Source: Caldithrix abyssi DSM 13497
GTDB lineage: Bacteria > Calditrichota > Calditrichia > Calditrichales > Calditrichaceae
Reading direction: 5' to 3'
Length of the DNA stretch: 64,000 nucleotides
Assembly: GCF_001886815.1 (NCBI RefSeq)
Contig: NZ_CP018099.1
Location: 1,548,501-1,612,500, forward strand
Within the stretch, counting starts at the first letter, position 1. Every line of letters starts with the position of its first letter. Of this stretch, positions 35,313 through 42,514 are shown piece after piece. Under the pieces are notes generated by a model. That model worked only from the letters and a program-made list of their open reading frames with translations. It did no database searches and had not been told where the DNA came from. The position numbers and the translations under genes were made by a program.

Positions 35313-36854
35313 ATGAAAAAAACCTTTTTCACCGTGCTGATCTGGCTGACCTGCTGGTTGCTATTGCCGGCTCAGAATGGGTTGGGGCAGGTGTTGCCAG
35401 CGAAGGGCGAGCAGCCGCTTCAAACGGATTGGAGCTGGGAGGAATTGCTTGCCCGGGCGCAGCAGAAAGAAACGCTCGCCCGGATTTACGAGTTGCAAAC
35501 CCTGCTTTCTCAGGAAGAGGCCCATTTTCTGTTGACGCAATTGCACCGTCTTTCCGCGCCCCGGGATTTACGCCGGCTCTCGGAACTGGAACGGGAACAA
35601 GCTCAACACGGCGGCGGCTTTTTCGGAATCGTTCCGGATTATTTTGCCGATCCGGACAGCATCCCTCTTCCTGACAATTTTGATCACCTGATCGAGACCG
35701 CCCTTTATCTGGCCCAAATTCGCCAGCAAAACCGTCAGATTGTGTCCGATCCGGCCTTTCAATTTCCCTTAACTTTTCGGGGAGAACCGTTGCCACCCGT
35801 GGAAGGAAAATCCGGGCGGAGCAACCTGCAGCTTTATTTCGATTTTTCGGCCATCGAGGCTGTGCTCCACTTGTTTGCTTTACCGGAAATTTCCTTCCAG
35901 CAAGCCCGTCAGGTCGCCGAGCAGAAAACCTTTCGGGAAATGCTGGCACACCGCCGTAACCTGGGCTACCTGCCGGAGCCTTTACCAGACAGCGACGACC
36001 TGGCACAATTTATTTTCCGGGCGGCCAGCCGGGATCCGGTGGCAGAAATCTGGAAGTGGCTCAATCTCTGGAACAATTTTGGTCTGGCGGATTTGTACTG
36101 CCAGCAAGAAGATTACCATCGTTTAATAAGTTACTGGAAAGCAAATCGCGTGCAATTGGAAACCCTGCTGGTTCGACGTCTGGCGCGTTGCGCCCCGCCA
36201 GAGGTTCAATTCAGCGATACGGTGAGAATTGCCGTGAATTTTGGAATTCGAAGCTGGGCCACCCGCTCCAGTCTGGGCACCAATCTCATTCAATTTAAAG
36301 ACCATTACGCCCTGATGTTGCGCACCATTGCTCACGAAACTTTTCATCGCTTGCAATTAAAAATATGTCCCGTGCCATCTTCTCGAAAAAAGAAACAAAC
36401 GCGGGAATTTGAAGATCTGCTGGCCAGCGATTTTCCGGACAAAGCCGACCGAAAATTCTATCAGGCGTTAAGCTACGTCATGCTGGAAGGCACCGCGACA
36501 TACGTGGGCGGGGTTGATTCAAGCTGGATTTCTCCCGCAAAAATCCGAGCCGGTAAGGCGCTGCTGGAGGAGATGGTGACGGCTCTTTACCAGGGAGAAG
36601 ATGTGGACCGTTACGAAGCGTTGATTAACCAGGGGCTGAAATCCAATGGACCGTTTTATGCCCTTGGTTACGCCATGAGTCAGGCGATTGCCGCCCGTTA
36701 CGGCGCCGAAAAACTGGGACGCCTGTTGCAGCAAGGGAGCCTGGCCTTCTTCAATGAATATCTGCAGGTCCTCTCGGAACAGCAGACGATCCCCGAACTT
36801 CGCTTTTCCAGGGAATTTGTTACTCGTCTTCATTGTCTGCAACGTCAAATGTAG
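35313..36854 (+). CDS. Exported zincin-like peptidase, DUF5700-like
   Basis: 513-aa protein with a signal peptide (residues 1-25). The zinc motif HETFH is at H341-H345 within MLRTIAHETFHRLQ, and a likely third ligand E392 occurs in LEGTATYVGG, 47 residues later, giving a gluzincin-like pattern. The region before it (LYFDFSAIEAVLHLFA) resembles the DUF5700 putative zinc-peptidase family; I am only moderately sure of that name. AGGAG precedes the ATG. It is the fourth co-directional gene in a block that also encodes aspartyl-type and CPBP-type proteases. Confidence 0.75.
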   Translation: MKKTFFTVLIWLTCWLLLPAQNGLGQVLPAKGEQPLQTDWSWEELLARAQQKETLARIYELQTLLSQEEAHFLLTQLHRLSAPRDLRRLSELEREQAQHGGGFFGIVPDYFADPDSIPLPDNFDHLIETALYLAQIRQQNRQIVSDPAFQFPLTFRGEPLPPVEGKSGRSNLQLYFDFSAIEAVLHLFALPEISFQQARQVAEQKTFREMLAHRRNLGYLPEPLPDSDDLAQFIFRAASRDPVAEIWKWLNLWNNFGLADLYCQQEDYHRLISYWKANRVQLETLLVRRLARCAPPEVQFSDTVRIAVNFGIRSWATRSSLGTNLIQFKDHYALMLRTIAHETFHRLQLKICPVPSSRKKKQTREFEDLLASDFPDKADRKFYQALSYVMLEGTATYVGGVDSSWISPAKIRAGKALLEEMVTALYQGEDVDRYEALINQGLKSNGPFYALGYAMSQAIAARYGAEKLGRLLQQGSLAFFNEYLQVLSEQQTIPELRFSREFVTRLHCLQRQM

Positions 36855-37262
36855 CTGAGCATTAAAACGTTAACTTTAAGGCGGAAGAGGAGAAATACTT
36901 TTTTGCACAATGACCAGTTTGAGCGCTAAATCATTCCTTCCTGGAAACGACTCCTGTTCTGACTCCGTCAACAATTTGCCGGGTTGAATAAATAAACTTA
37001 CTTTCAACTCCTTATGTCAAGGGCCTTCGAGAATATATGTCTGGGGAATCGGTAATTTAATCAAAAACTGCAAACGGCTGCGGTAAAAAAAATATTTTTC
37101 AGGCTGTCTTTAAATTACAGGGAATTGGTTTGATTCTGGAAAAAGGGCAGAAGTCACTACCTTCATTCTTATTAAATGGGCGCCGTATTAGCAGTGCGTC
37201 ATTCAATTGATCAAGAGAAAATTGTCTACCCGGTATCCATGGCCCGTCTTTTGCTGTAAAAT

Positions 37263-37294
37263 GGTTGGCCGATTTTTGATCTAATCGGCCAACC
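37263..37294 (-). terminator. Possible terminator of cysE-cysK
   Basis: Perfect 11-bp stem GGTTGGCCGAT / ATCGGCCAACC with a 10-nt loop. Read leftward it lies ~90 bp after cysK and is followed by ATTTTA, so it may end the cys transcript; the T-tract is weak. Confidence 0.5.
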
Positions 37295-37317
37295 GGTGCA
37301 TGATTAACATTTCCTGA

Positions 37318-37375
37318 GTTCGCTCTAAAAAGGGGGATTGGTCATTTCGAACAAAGAGCGAACTTTTAACTTTTT
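37318..37375 (+). terminator. Possible terminator hairpin with long loop
   Basis: Arms GTTCGCTCT (37318-37326) and AGAGCGAAC (37355-37363) with a 28-nt loop, followed rightward by TTTTAACTTTTT. The T-tract favours rightward termination of transcripts from the protease cluster. Confidence 0.45.
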
Positions 37376-37383
37376 CAAAAAAA

Positions 37384-38298
37384 TCAAACAAATAAATCGG
37401 CCACGGATAAATAGCGTTCTCCCGTATCGTAGTTAAAAGTCAATACTTTTTTAGGCTCTTTGCTGGTCTCTAGTTTTTGGGCCACCGCCGCCAGCGAGGC
37501 GCCGGTACTGATGCCCACCAGAATGCCTTCCTGTCGAGCCGCCTGTTGGGCAAAGCGAAAGGCTTCCTCTTTGCTGATTTGAATGACGTCGTCCAGCAGA
37601 TCGGTTTTCATGATGGCCGGGATAAATCCGGCGCCAATGCCCTGGATGGGATGCGAGCCGGGCTGGCCGCCACTGAGCACCGGCGATTGGTCGGGTTCAA
37701 CGGCAAACACTTTTAAATGCGGCCATTCTTTTTTCAAGATTTCAGCCACACCGGTAATGTGGCCGCCCGTGCCAACGCCGGTAATAAGCCAGTCAAGCCC
37801 ATCCGGGAAATCCTGTAAAATTTCCTGCGCCGTAAATTTTTTGTGTGCCTCAACATTTGCCGGATTTTCAAACTGCATGGGCATCCAGGCATTGGGCAGT
37901 TTGGCCGCCAATTCCTTAGCCCGTTCGATGGCTCCTTTCATGCCCTGCTCTTTAGGCGTCAATTCAAATTCGGCGCCGTAAGCGGCCATCAGACTGCGCC
38001 GTTCCATGGACATGGATTCTGGCATCACCAGGATAATGCGGTAGCCCTTTACGGCGGCCACCATGGCCAGCCCCACGCCCGTATTGCCCGATGTAGGTTC
38101 AACAATTACGCTGTCCTTTTTCAAAATCCCTTTCTGTTCGGCGTCTTCAATCATGGAAAGGGCAATGCGATCTTTGATGCTGCCGCCGGGATTGGTGCGT
38201 TCCAGTTTTAGCCACACTTCATGCCGCCGGTCAAACAGCCGGTTGATGCGCACATGGGGGGTATTTCCGATTTGTTCCAGTATATGATTAAGCTTCAT
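37384..38298 (-). CDS. cysK: Cysteine synthase (O-acetylserine sulfhydrylase)
   Basis: 304-aa fold-type II PLP enzyme making cysteine from O-acetylserine and sulfide. The PLP lysine is K42 in NPGGSIKDR; the substrate loop [12 protein letters not shown] and phosphate-binding [10 protein letters not shown] are complete. Length and motifs fit CysK; CysM is less likely but not excluded. It lies 14 bp after cysE, forming the second gene of a cysE-cysK unit that would make the bienzyme pathway from serine to cysteine, and is preceded by the poly-Cys leader. Confidence 0.95.
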   Translation of the reverse strand: MKLNHILEQIGNTPHVRINRLFDRRHEVWLKLERTNPGGSIKDRIALSMIEDAEQKGILKKDSVIVEPTSGNTGVGLAMVAAVKGYRIILVMPESMSMERRSLMAAYGAEFELTPKEQGMKGAIERAKELAAKLPNAWMPMQFENPANVEAHKKFTAQEILQDFPDGLDWLITGVGTGGHITGVAEILKKEWPHLKVFAVEPDQSPVLSGGQPGSHPIQGIGAGFIPAIMKTDLLDDVIQISKEEAFRFAQQAARQEGILVGISTGASLAAVAQKLETSKEPKKVLTFNYDTGERYLSVADLFV

Positions 38299-38312
38299 GA
38301 CGATCTCCTTAT

Positions 38313-39158
38313 TTAAATGTGAAACATGAGCGCCTGTTCTTTTTCCAGTTTAGAACGTACGCGTATTTCTGATGTGTTGTAAACGATTGAAAAGGGCGGA
38401 ACGCTTTTGGTTAACCAGACGTTGCCGCCGATGATGCTGTCGTGCCCGATTACCGTTTCGCCGCCTAAAATGGTAGCGCTGGAATAAATGATGACATTGT
38501 CTTCAATGGTCGGGTGCCGTTTCTTTTGCGCCAGAGCTTTAGACACGCTTAAGGCGCCAATCGTAACGCCCTGATAAATTTTTACATTATTGCCAATCTC
38601 CGTTGTTTCACCGATTACAATTCCGGTGGCGTGATCGATGAAAAAGGAATGGCCGATACGGGCGCCAGGATGGATGTCCACCCCGCTCTTGTAATGCGCA
38701 TATTCCGTAATGAGACGCGGAAAAACGGGCACGCCCGCCTCGTAAAATATGTGCGCGATGCGGTAGGCGTAAATGGCGTAAAAACCGGGATAGGCCGAAA
38801 TAACCTCATCCAGCGTCTCGGCCGCCGGATCGCCTTCATAAATGGCCTGCGCATCGCTCCAGAGCAGTTCGTACACATGGGGCAGTTGCTCAAAAAATAT
38901 TTCCGTCACCCCGCCTGCGCTGTTGTGCATGCGTCCCTCCAGCGAGTGCAAAATATGCGTCAGTTCCCTGCGCAAAACCGACATTTTGCCTTTGATTTCA
39001 TCCACGCTCAAATACTGCGCCTGCTCGCTGAAATGCGGGAAAAGCAAGGCCAGCAATTCATCGATAAAATGGTGAACCGCCTTTTTTGAAGGAAAGCTAT
39101 TTAAATGCTCTACATGTTTTTTTAATAGTAACTGACTAAAATTTTTATATGTATTCAT
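38313..39158 (-). CDS. cysE: Serine O-acetyltransferase
   Basis: 281-aa enzyme acetylating serine with acetyl-CoA, the first committed step of cysteine synthesis. An N-terminal helical domain (residues ~1-150) precedes a left-handed beta-helix with [21 protein letters not shown] and [20 protein letters not shown]. The catalytic histidine in DHATG is intact. The long helical N-terminus resembles the EpsC/SrpH type rather than short CysE. The C-terminus ends in LMFHI; terminal Ile is typical for docking into CysK, which is the next gene. A leader peptide and hairpin lie upstream. Confidence 0.95.
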   Translation of the reverse strand: MNTYKNFSQLLLKKHVEHLNSFPSKKAVHHFIDELLALLFPHFSEQAQYLSVDEIKGKMSVLRRELTHILHSLEGRMHNSAGGVTEIFFEQLPHVYELLWSDAQAIYEGDPAAETLDEVISAYPGFYAIYAYRIAHIFYEAGVPVFPRLITEYAHYKSGVDIHPGARIGHSFFIDHATGIVIGETTEIGNNVKIYQGVTIGALSVSKALAQKKRHPTIEDNVIIYSSATILGGETVIGHDSIIGGNVWLTKSVPPFSIVYNTSEIRVRSKLEKEQALMFHI

Positions 39159-39194
39159 CTTTACATCCTTTGATGCTAATTTTTTTATTGCTCA

Positions 39195-39229
39195 CTAAAA
39201 CAAAACGAATGGGCCTGAATAGACCATTC
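39195..39229 (-). promoter_or_regulatory. Putative attenuator hairpin before cysE
   Basis: Read leftward: GAATGGTC..GGCCCATTC can pair over 8 bp with one bulged C and a 6-nt loop (39229-39207), followed by GTTTTGTTTTAG. It lies between the leader peptide stop codon (39287) and the cysE start (39158), the place expected for a terminator controlled by leader translation. The alternative (antiterminator) pairing was not identified by eye. Confidence 0.5.
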
Positions 39230-39286
39230 TACTAAAATGACTTTTTTAAATATTTATGGGAAAAACAGCTTAAATGAACAAGGAAA

Positions 39287-39418
39287 TTATTTACAACAGC
39301 AACAACAGCAGGAAAAGGTATGGAAGGTAAAACGAGGCAGGATAGAGTAAATGGATTGGGCTTGACCGTTTTCTGAAAGCCCGGGACTCAAATTGAGAAA
39401 AACAGCCGTTGATAACAT
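39287..39418 (-). CDS. Poly-cysteine leader peptide of cysE-cysK (43 aa)
   Basis: Small ORF starting MLSTAVFLNLSPGL and ending FHTFSCCCCCCK-stop: six consecutive Cys codons (TGC TGT TGT TGC TGT TGT) followed by one Lys codon and TAA. The ATG at 39418 has AAGGAG 7 bp upstream; a longer in-frame ATG at 39484 lacks this and overlaps the promoter. It lies 128 bp before cysE on the same strand. The run of codons for the end-product amino acid, the strong ribosome site and the downstream hairpin are those of an amino-acid attenuation leader, where scarce Cys-tRNA would stall the ribosome and raise cysE-cysK expression. The peptide itself probably has no other function. Confidence 0.8.
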   Translation of the reverse strand: MLSTAVFLNLSPGLSENGQAQSIYSILPRFTFHTFSCCCCCCK

Positions 39419-39455
39419 GACACACTCCTTCGTGATTGTTTTAACGTTCGCGTGA

Positions 39456-39484
39456 ATTATAAAGAATAAAAACGCCTGATGCAA
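39456..39484 (-). promoter_or_regulatory. Sigma-70-like promoter of the leader-cysE-cysK unit
   Basis: Read leftward: -35 TTGCAT (39484-39479), 17-bp spacer, perfect -10 TATAAT (39461-39456). It lies ~38 bp before the leader peptide ATG, so the transcript would begin near 39449 and carry the leader ORF and hairpin as a ~290-nt leader. Confidence 0.7.
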
Positions 39485-39536
39485 ATAATTATTCCGTAAA
39501 AGAGGGCAGGGGAGCGAGGAATAGTGGAGAAATTAC

Positions 39537-39780
39537 CAAGGCAGCATAGCCGCAACCAAAATCAACTGCAACGCGCGCGAAGTAATTTTCTCGCAGATTA
39601 CGCCAATAATCGCAGAAAATGTTTAAACAAACTGTACTGAGACTAAAGCTAAGCAAATCGGCGCTATTTACGCCCCTTCTCTTTTTTAAAGAGAAGGGGA
39701 TGGGGGATGAGTTTTTAAAACAGCACAAAAATTTTCAAATCCCGCCAGGGCGAGACTAGATCTTCCAGTGGAAGTATCAT
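39537..39780. repeat. Dispersed repeat family A, copy 5 (short subtype)
   Basis: Begins CAAGGCAGCATAGCCGCAACC, then CTCGCAGATTACGCCAATAA, then AAGCTAAGCAAATCGGCGC as in the 26365 copy. It contains a CCCCTTCTCTTTTTTAAAG / AGAAGGGG hairpin and ends with AATCCCGCCAGGGCGAGACT and CTTCCAGTGGAAGTATC. The GGTTGAATG/CATTCAACC tracts are missing. The following ~370 bp to kaiC are AT-rich; they should hold the kai promoter, which I could not assign. Confidence 0.75.
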
Positions 39781-40154
39781 AAAAAGGTATTATTATTGAA
39801 TTTTATTTAAATGGAACTATTGTTTTTATTTAAATTACATAAAATATATTCGTGTCCATTCGTGAAATTCGTGGTTTTTATGCTGACTCATTCATTTAAT
39901 GTCGCTTTTGAGACACTCCGAATAGGCTAATTTCCAAATGAAATCAAACAGTGTTAAAAATGTTAAAAAACTTTATTAAAATTTGTAATAGAAGTAACTA
40001 TTGATTAAATTACAATAAATATTCTTTAAGGGGCAGGCATTAAGTTCTATTTTTAATCCCCGTCCCTGAATTAAAGATGCACTTAATTTTTTCGATAATA
40101 AATAATCCGCATGTGTTTTAACATTCAATAACCTCAAATTCTGGAGGGGTAAGA

Positions 40155-41831
40155 ATGGAAACCGTTTTACTTCCCAAAGCATCAACAGGAATCACCGGAT
40201 TGGATGAAATAACCCGCGGAGGCCTTCCGGCCGGCCGTCCCACCCTGGTGTACGGTGGGCCAGGCACCGGCAAAACGCTTTTTGGATTACAATTTATTGC
40301 GCATGGGGTTAAACAAAACGAAAAGGGCGTGATTTTGACTTTCGAAGAAACCGCAGAAGATCTGATCACCTACGCCAGGTCCATAGGGATTGACCTGGCA
40401 AAAATGATCAAAGAAAAAAGAGTAATTATTGATTATTTCGATTTATCCGGCAACGACGTGCATGAAGCGGGAACGTACGATCTGGAAGGATTATTTTTAA
40501 GGTTGCAGGCCGCCGTCGAGGAGATTGGGGCAAAACGCGTTCATTTAGATACTCTTGAAGCATTATTTGCCTTCTTTGAAAAAGAAGAGATTATCAGAAA
40601 AGAATTTAGCCGTTTATTTCACTGGCTAAAACGGCGTAAATTAACCACGGTTGTAACGGCGGAAATTTCTCTTACCAGCGAAATACCGGTCACCCGTTAC
40701 GGGCTGGAAGAATATGTTAGCGATTGTGTGATTTTTCTGGATAATCGCGTCGAAAAGCAGGTTGCCACGCGTCGCTTGCGCATTTTGAAATATCGTGGGT
40801 CTTCTCATGGGACCAACGAATACCCTTTTTTAATTGATGACGACGGCATTACCGTTTTCCCCATTACTTCTGTGAAGTTAGAATATCAGGTTTCCACAGA
40901 ACGCATCAGTACGGGCATTCCCGATCTGGATCAGATGCTGGACGGGGGGATTTACCGCGGCAGCACTGTTTTAATCTCAGGAACGGCCGGGACGGGTAAG
41001 AGCACCATGGGGATTTCATTTGCCAATGCGGCTTGCGAGCGTAACGAAAAAGCGCTTTATGTTTCTTTTGAAGAATCTCCGGCGCAAATTGTGCGTAACA
41101 TGGCTTCGGTTGGTTTTGATCTGCAAAAACATATCGATTCAGGACTGCTGGAAATTCATTCCCAGCGTCCCACCATGTATGGCCTGGAACTGCATCTGGC
41201 TAAGATGATCGATTTAATAAATAAAGTTTCGCCGTCGGTTATCGTTATCGATCCGATCAATAGCTTTTTAACCGATTCTGAAGAACGAGACGTGAAACTC
41301 ATGCTCATGCGTTTTACGGATTTGTTAAAAGAAAAAAATATCTCCGCTTTTATGCTTAGCTTAACCGGCGGAGGTGAGCACACCGAGCGCACCAATGTGG
41401 CTATTTCATCGATTGTGGATACCTGGATCATTTTGCGCGATGTGGAACAGGCCGGCGAGCGGAACAGAGCTTTGTTTATTTTGAAATCGCGCGGGCACAA
41501 ACATTCTAATCAGGTGCGGGAATTCTTGATTACTTCGCAGGGTATCAAATTGGTCGAAATATATGAAGGCGCGGAAGGTTTGCTGACGGGTTCGGCGCGT
41601 GTTGCCCAGAAAACCAGAGAGGAGATGGTGCTGGAAAATCTAAACCAGGAGCTAAAGCGTCTGGAGAAGTTAATTAGCAGCCGTAAAAAATTATTCGATA
41701 ATCAGATTGAACTATTAAAAGCAAATTTTGAGAGTGAAATAGAAACACTGGAGTTAAAACATAAACAGGTGCTGCAACAGAAGACGAGGCTGGAAGCTCA
41801 ACGACAAATGATTCAAAAATTGCGTTCCTGA
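40155..41831 (+). CDS. kaiC: KaiC-family double-domain ATPase/kinase
   Basis: 558-aa protein with two RecA-like KaiC domains. CI has Walker A GGPGTGKT (34-41) and FEET catalytic glutamates; CII has GTAGTGKST (276-284) and FEES. In CII, ISSIVDT places S418 and S419 where cyanobacterial KaiC has the phosphorylated S431/T432, so autophosphorylation is plausible. The C-terminal ~70 residues form a charged coiled coil not found in clock KaiC and lack the canonical KaiA-binding tail; no kaiA is seen. GGAGG precedes the ATG. kaiB follows 22 bp later, so this begins a kaiC-kaiB-kaiB-like-kinase operon. Confidence 0.94.
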   Translation: METVLLPKASTGITGLDEITRGGLPAGRPTLVYGGPGTGKTLFGLQFIAHGVKQNEKGVILTFEETAEDLITYARSIGIDLAKMIKEKRVIIDYFDLSGNDVHEAGTYDLEGLFLRLQAAVEEIGAKRVHLDTLEALFAFFEKEEIIRKEFSRLFHWLKRRKLTTVVTAEISLTSEIPVTRYGLEEYVSDCVIFLDNRVEKQVATRRLRILKYRGSSHGTNEYPFLIDDDGITVFPITSVKLEYQVSTERISTGIPDLDQMLDGGIYRGSTVLISGTAGTGKSTMGISFANAACERNEKALYVSFEESPAQIVRNMASVGFDLQKHIDSGLLEIHSQRPTMYGLELHLAKMIDLINKVSPSVIVIDPINSFLTDSEERDVKLMLMRFTDLLKEKNISAFMLSLTGGGEHTERTNVAISSIVDTWIILRDVEQAGERNRALFILKSRGHKHSNQVREFLITSQGIKLVEIYEGAEGLLTGSARVAQKTREEMVLENLNQELKRLEKLISSRKKLFDNQIELLKANFESEIETLELKHKQVLQQKTRLEAQRQMIQKLRS

Positions 41832-41853
41832 AAATAAGAAAGAAAGGAACAAT

Positions 41854-42168
41854 ATGTCTGTAAATAAGCAAAGAGAGGTCCCGGCATCGGTTCAAAAATG
41901 GATTTTTGAGTTGTACATTGCCGGTCAGTCGCCTCGTTCATTACAGGCCATCGCCAATCTTAAATTAATATGCGAAAAAAATTTAAAAGAAAATTACGAG
42001 TTGACAGTTATCGATGTTACGGAAAATCCCTCTCTGGCCAGAGTAAAACAGATCATCGCTCTGCCTACCTTGATCCGGTTGAGTCCCTCGCCGGAACGCA
42101 AGGTTGTGGGCGATTTATCGGAACTTGACAGAGCAGCGGCAATCCTGGAATTGGTCAATGGAAAATAA
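41854..42168 (+). CDS. kaiB: KaiB circadian clock-like protein
   Basis: 104-aa thioredoxin-like KaiB. The N-terminal strand FELYIAGQSPRSLQAIANL, followed by ELTVIDVTENPSLA and the cis-proline region IALPTLIRLSPSPERKVVGDLS, matches KaiB closely. It should bind KaiC in its refolded state. AGAAAGGA precedes the ATG. Its stop codon overlaps the next gene by 11 bp, so the two KaiB-type proteins are translated together. Confidence 0.94.
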   Translation: MSVNKQREVPASVQKWIFELYIAGQSPRSLQAIANLKLICEKNLKENYELTVIDVTENPSLARVKQIIALPTLIRLSPSPERKVVGDLSELDRAAAILELVNGK

Positions 42169-42514
42169 ACTAAAATCGGGAAACGTTTCTATGCTGTTAT
42201 TGGTAAGCGGCATGACCGAGCGCTCATTAAAGGCAATCAAATTGGTGCGTCAGGTTTGTGATCAATTTTTAGCGCATTATAAACTAACGGTTCTTGACGT
42301 TTACCGGGACGCTTCGCCGGAGAGCCAGCGCGTTTTACCCGTTGCCCCTATGTTAATCGGTAATTTGACGGAGGAGCTGGTGGCCAAAATTAAACAACAG
42401 GCCAAAGAACAAAACTTTTTTCTCCCGGTGATAAGAGCCCAATTCATTTCGGTTGATGAATGGAGAGGAAAGCGAGATGAGTCAGGAGCTGGCACAAAAG
42501 ATAAGAATTCTTGA
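42158..42514 (+). CDS. Second, divergent KaiB-like protein
   Basis: 118 aa, starting at ATG 42158 within the end of kaiB (MENKLKSGNVSMLLLVSGMTERS). The thioredoxin-like core aligns with KaiB (LLVSGMTERSLKAIKLVRQVCDQFLAHYKLTVLDV), but the LPTLIR segment is replaced by LPVAPMLIGNL and the C-terminal part differs. A longer in-frame start within kaiB is less likely because it would duplicate kaiB coding sequence. It overlaps the kinase gene by 38 bp. It may be a KaiB paralogue that acts as adaptor between KaiC and the kinase, analogous to KaiB-like domains fused to SasA; this is inference. Confidence 0.8.
   Translation: MENKLKSGNVSMLLLVSGMTERSLKAIKLVRQVCDQFLAHYKLTVLDVYRDASPESQRVLPVAPMLIGNLTEELVAKIKQQAKEQNFFLPVIRAQFISVDEWRGKRDESGAGTKDKNS

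Larger units (their letters stand above)
36855..37383. other. Convergent gap with two long hairpins, no gene
   Basis: 529 bp between convergent genes. No ORF worth reporting. Two strong hairpins near the right side are listed separately; the left 400 bp show nothing recognisable and no family A repeat. Confidence 0.4.

Noticed and set aside
35329-36006. 225-aa leftward ORF opposite the zincin gene
   Set aside because: Shadow frame of a GC-rich gene: Arg/Pro/Ala-rich, no ribosome-binding site, and the sense frame has a signal peptide and zinc motif.
39419-39484. Longer form of the Cys leader starting MHQAFLFF
   Set aside because: Its ATG overlaps the -35 box of the promoter and would not be transcribed; ATG 39418 has the AAGGAG site.
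42104-42157. Longer start for the KaiB-like gene inside kaiB
   Set aside because: The added residues are out-of-frame kaiB sequence with no similarity to KaiB; ATG 42158 overlapping the kaiB stop is typical coupling.
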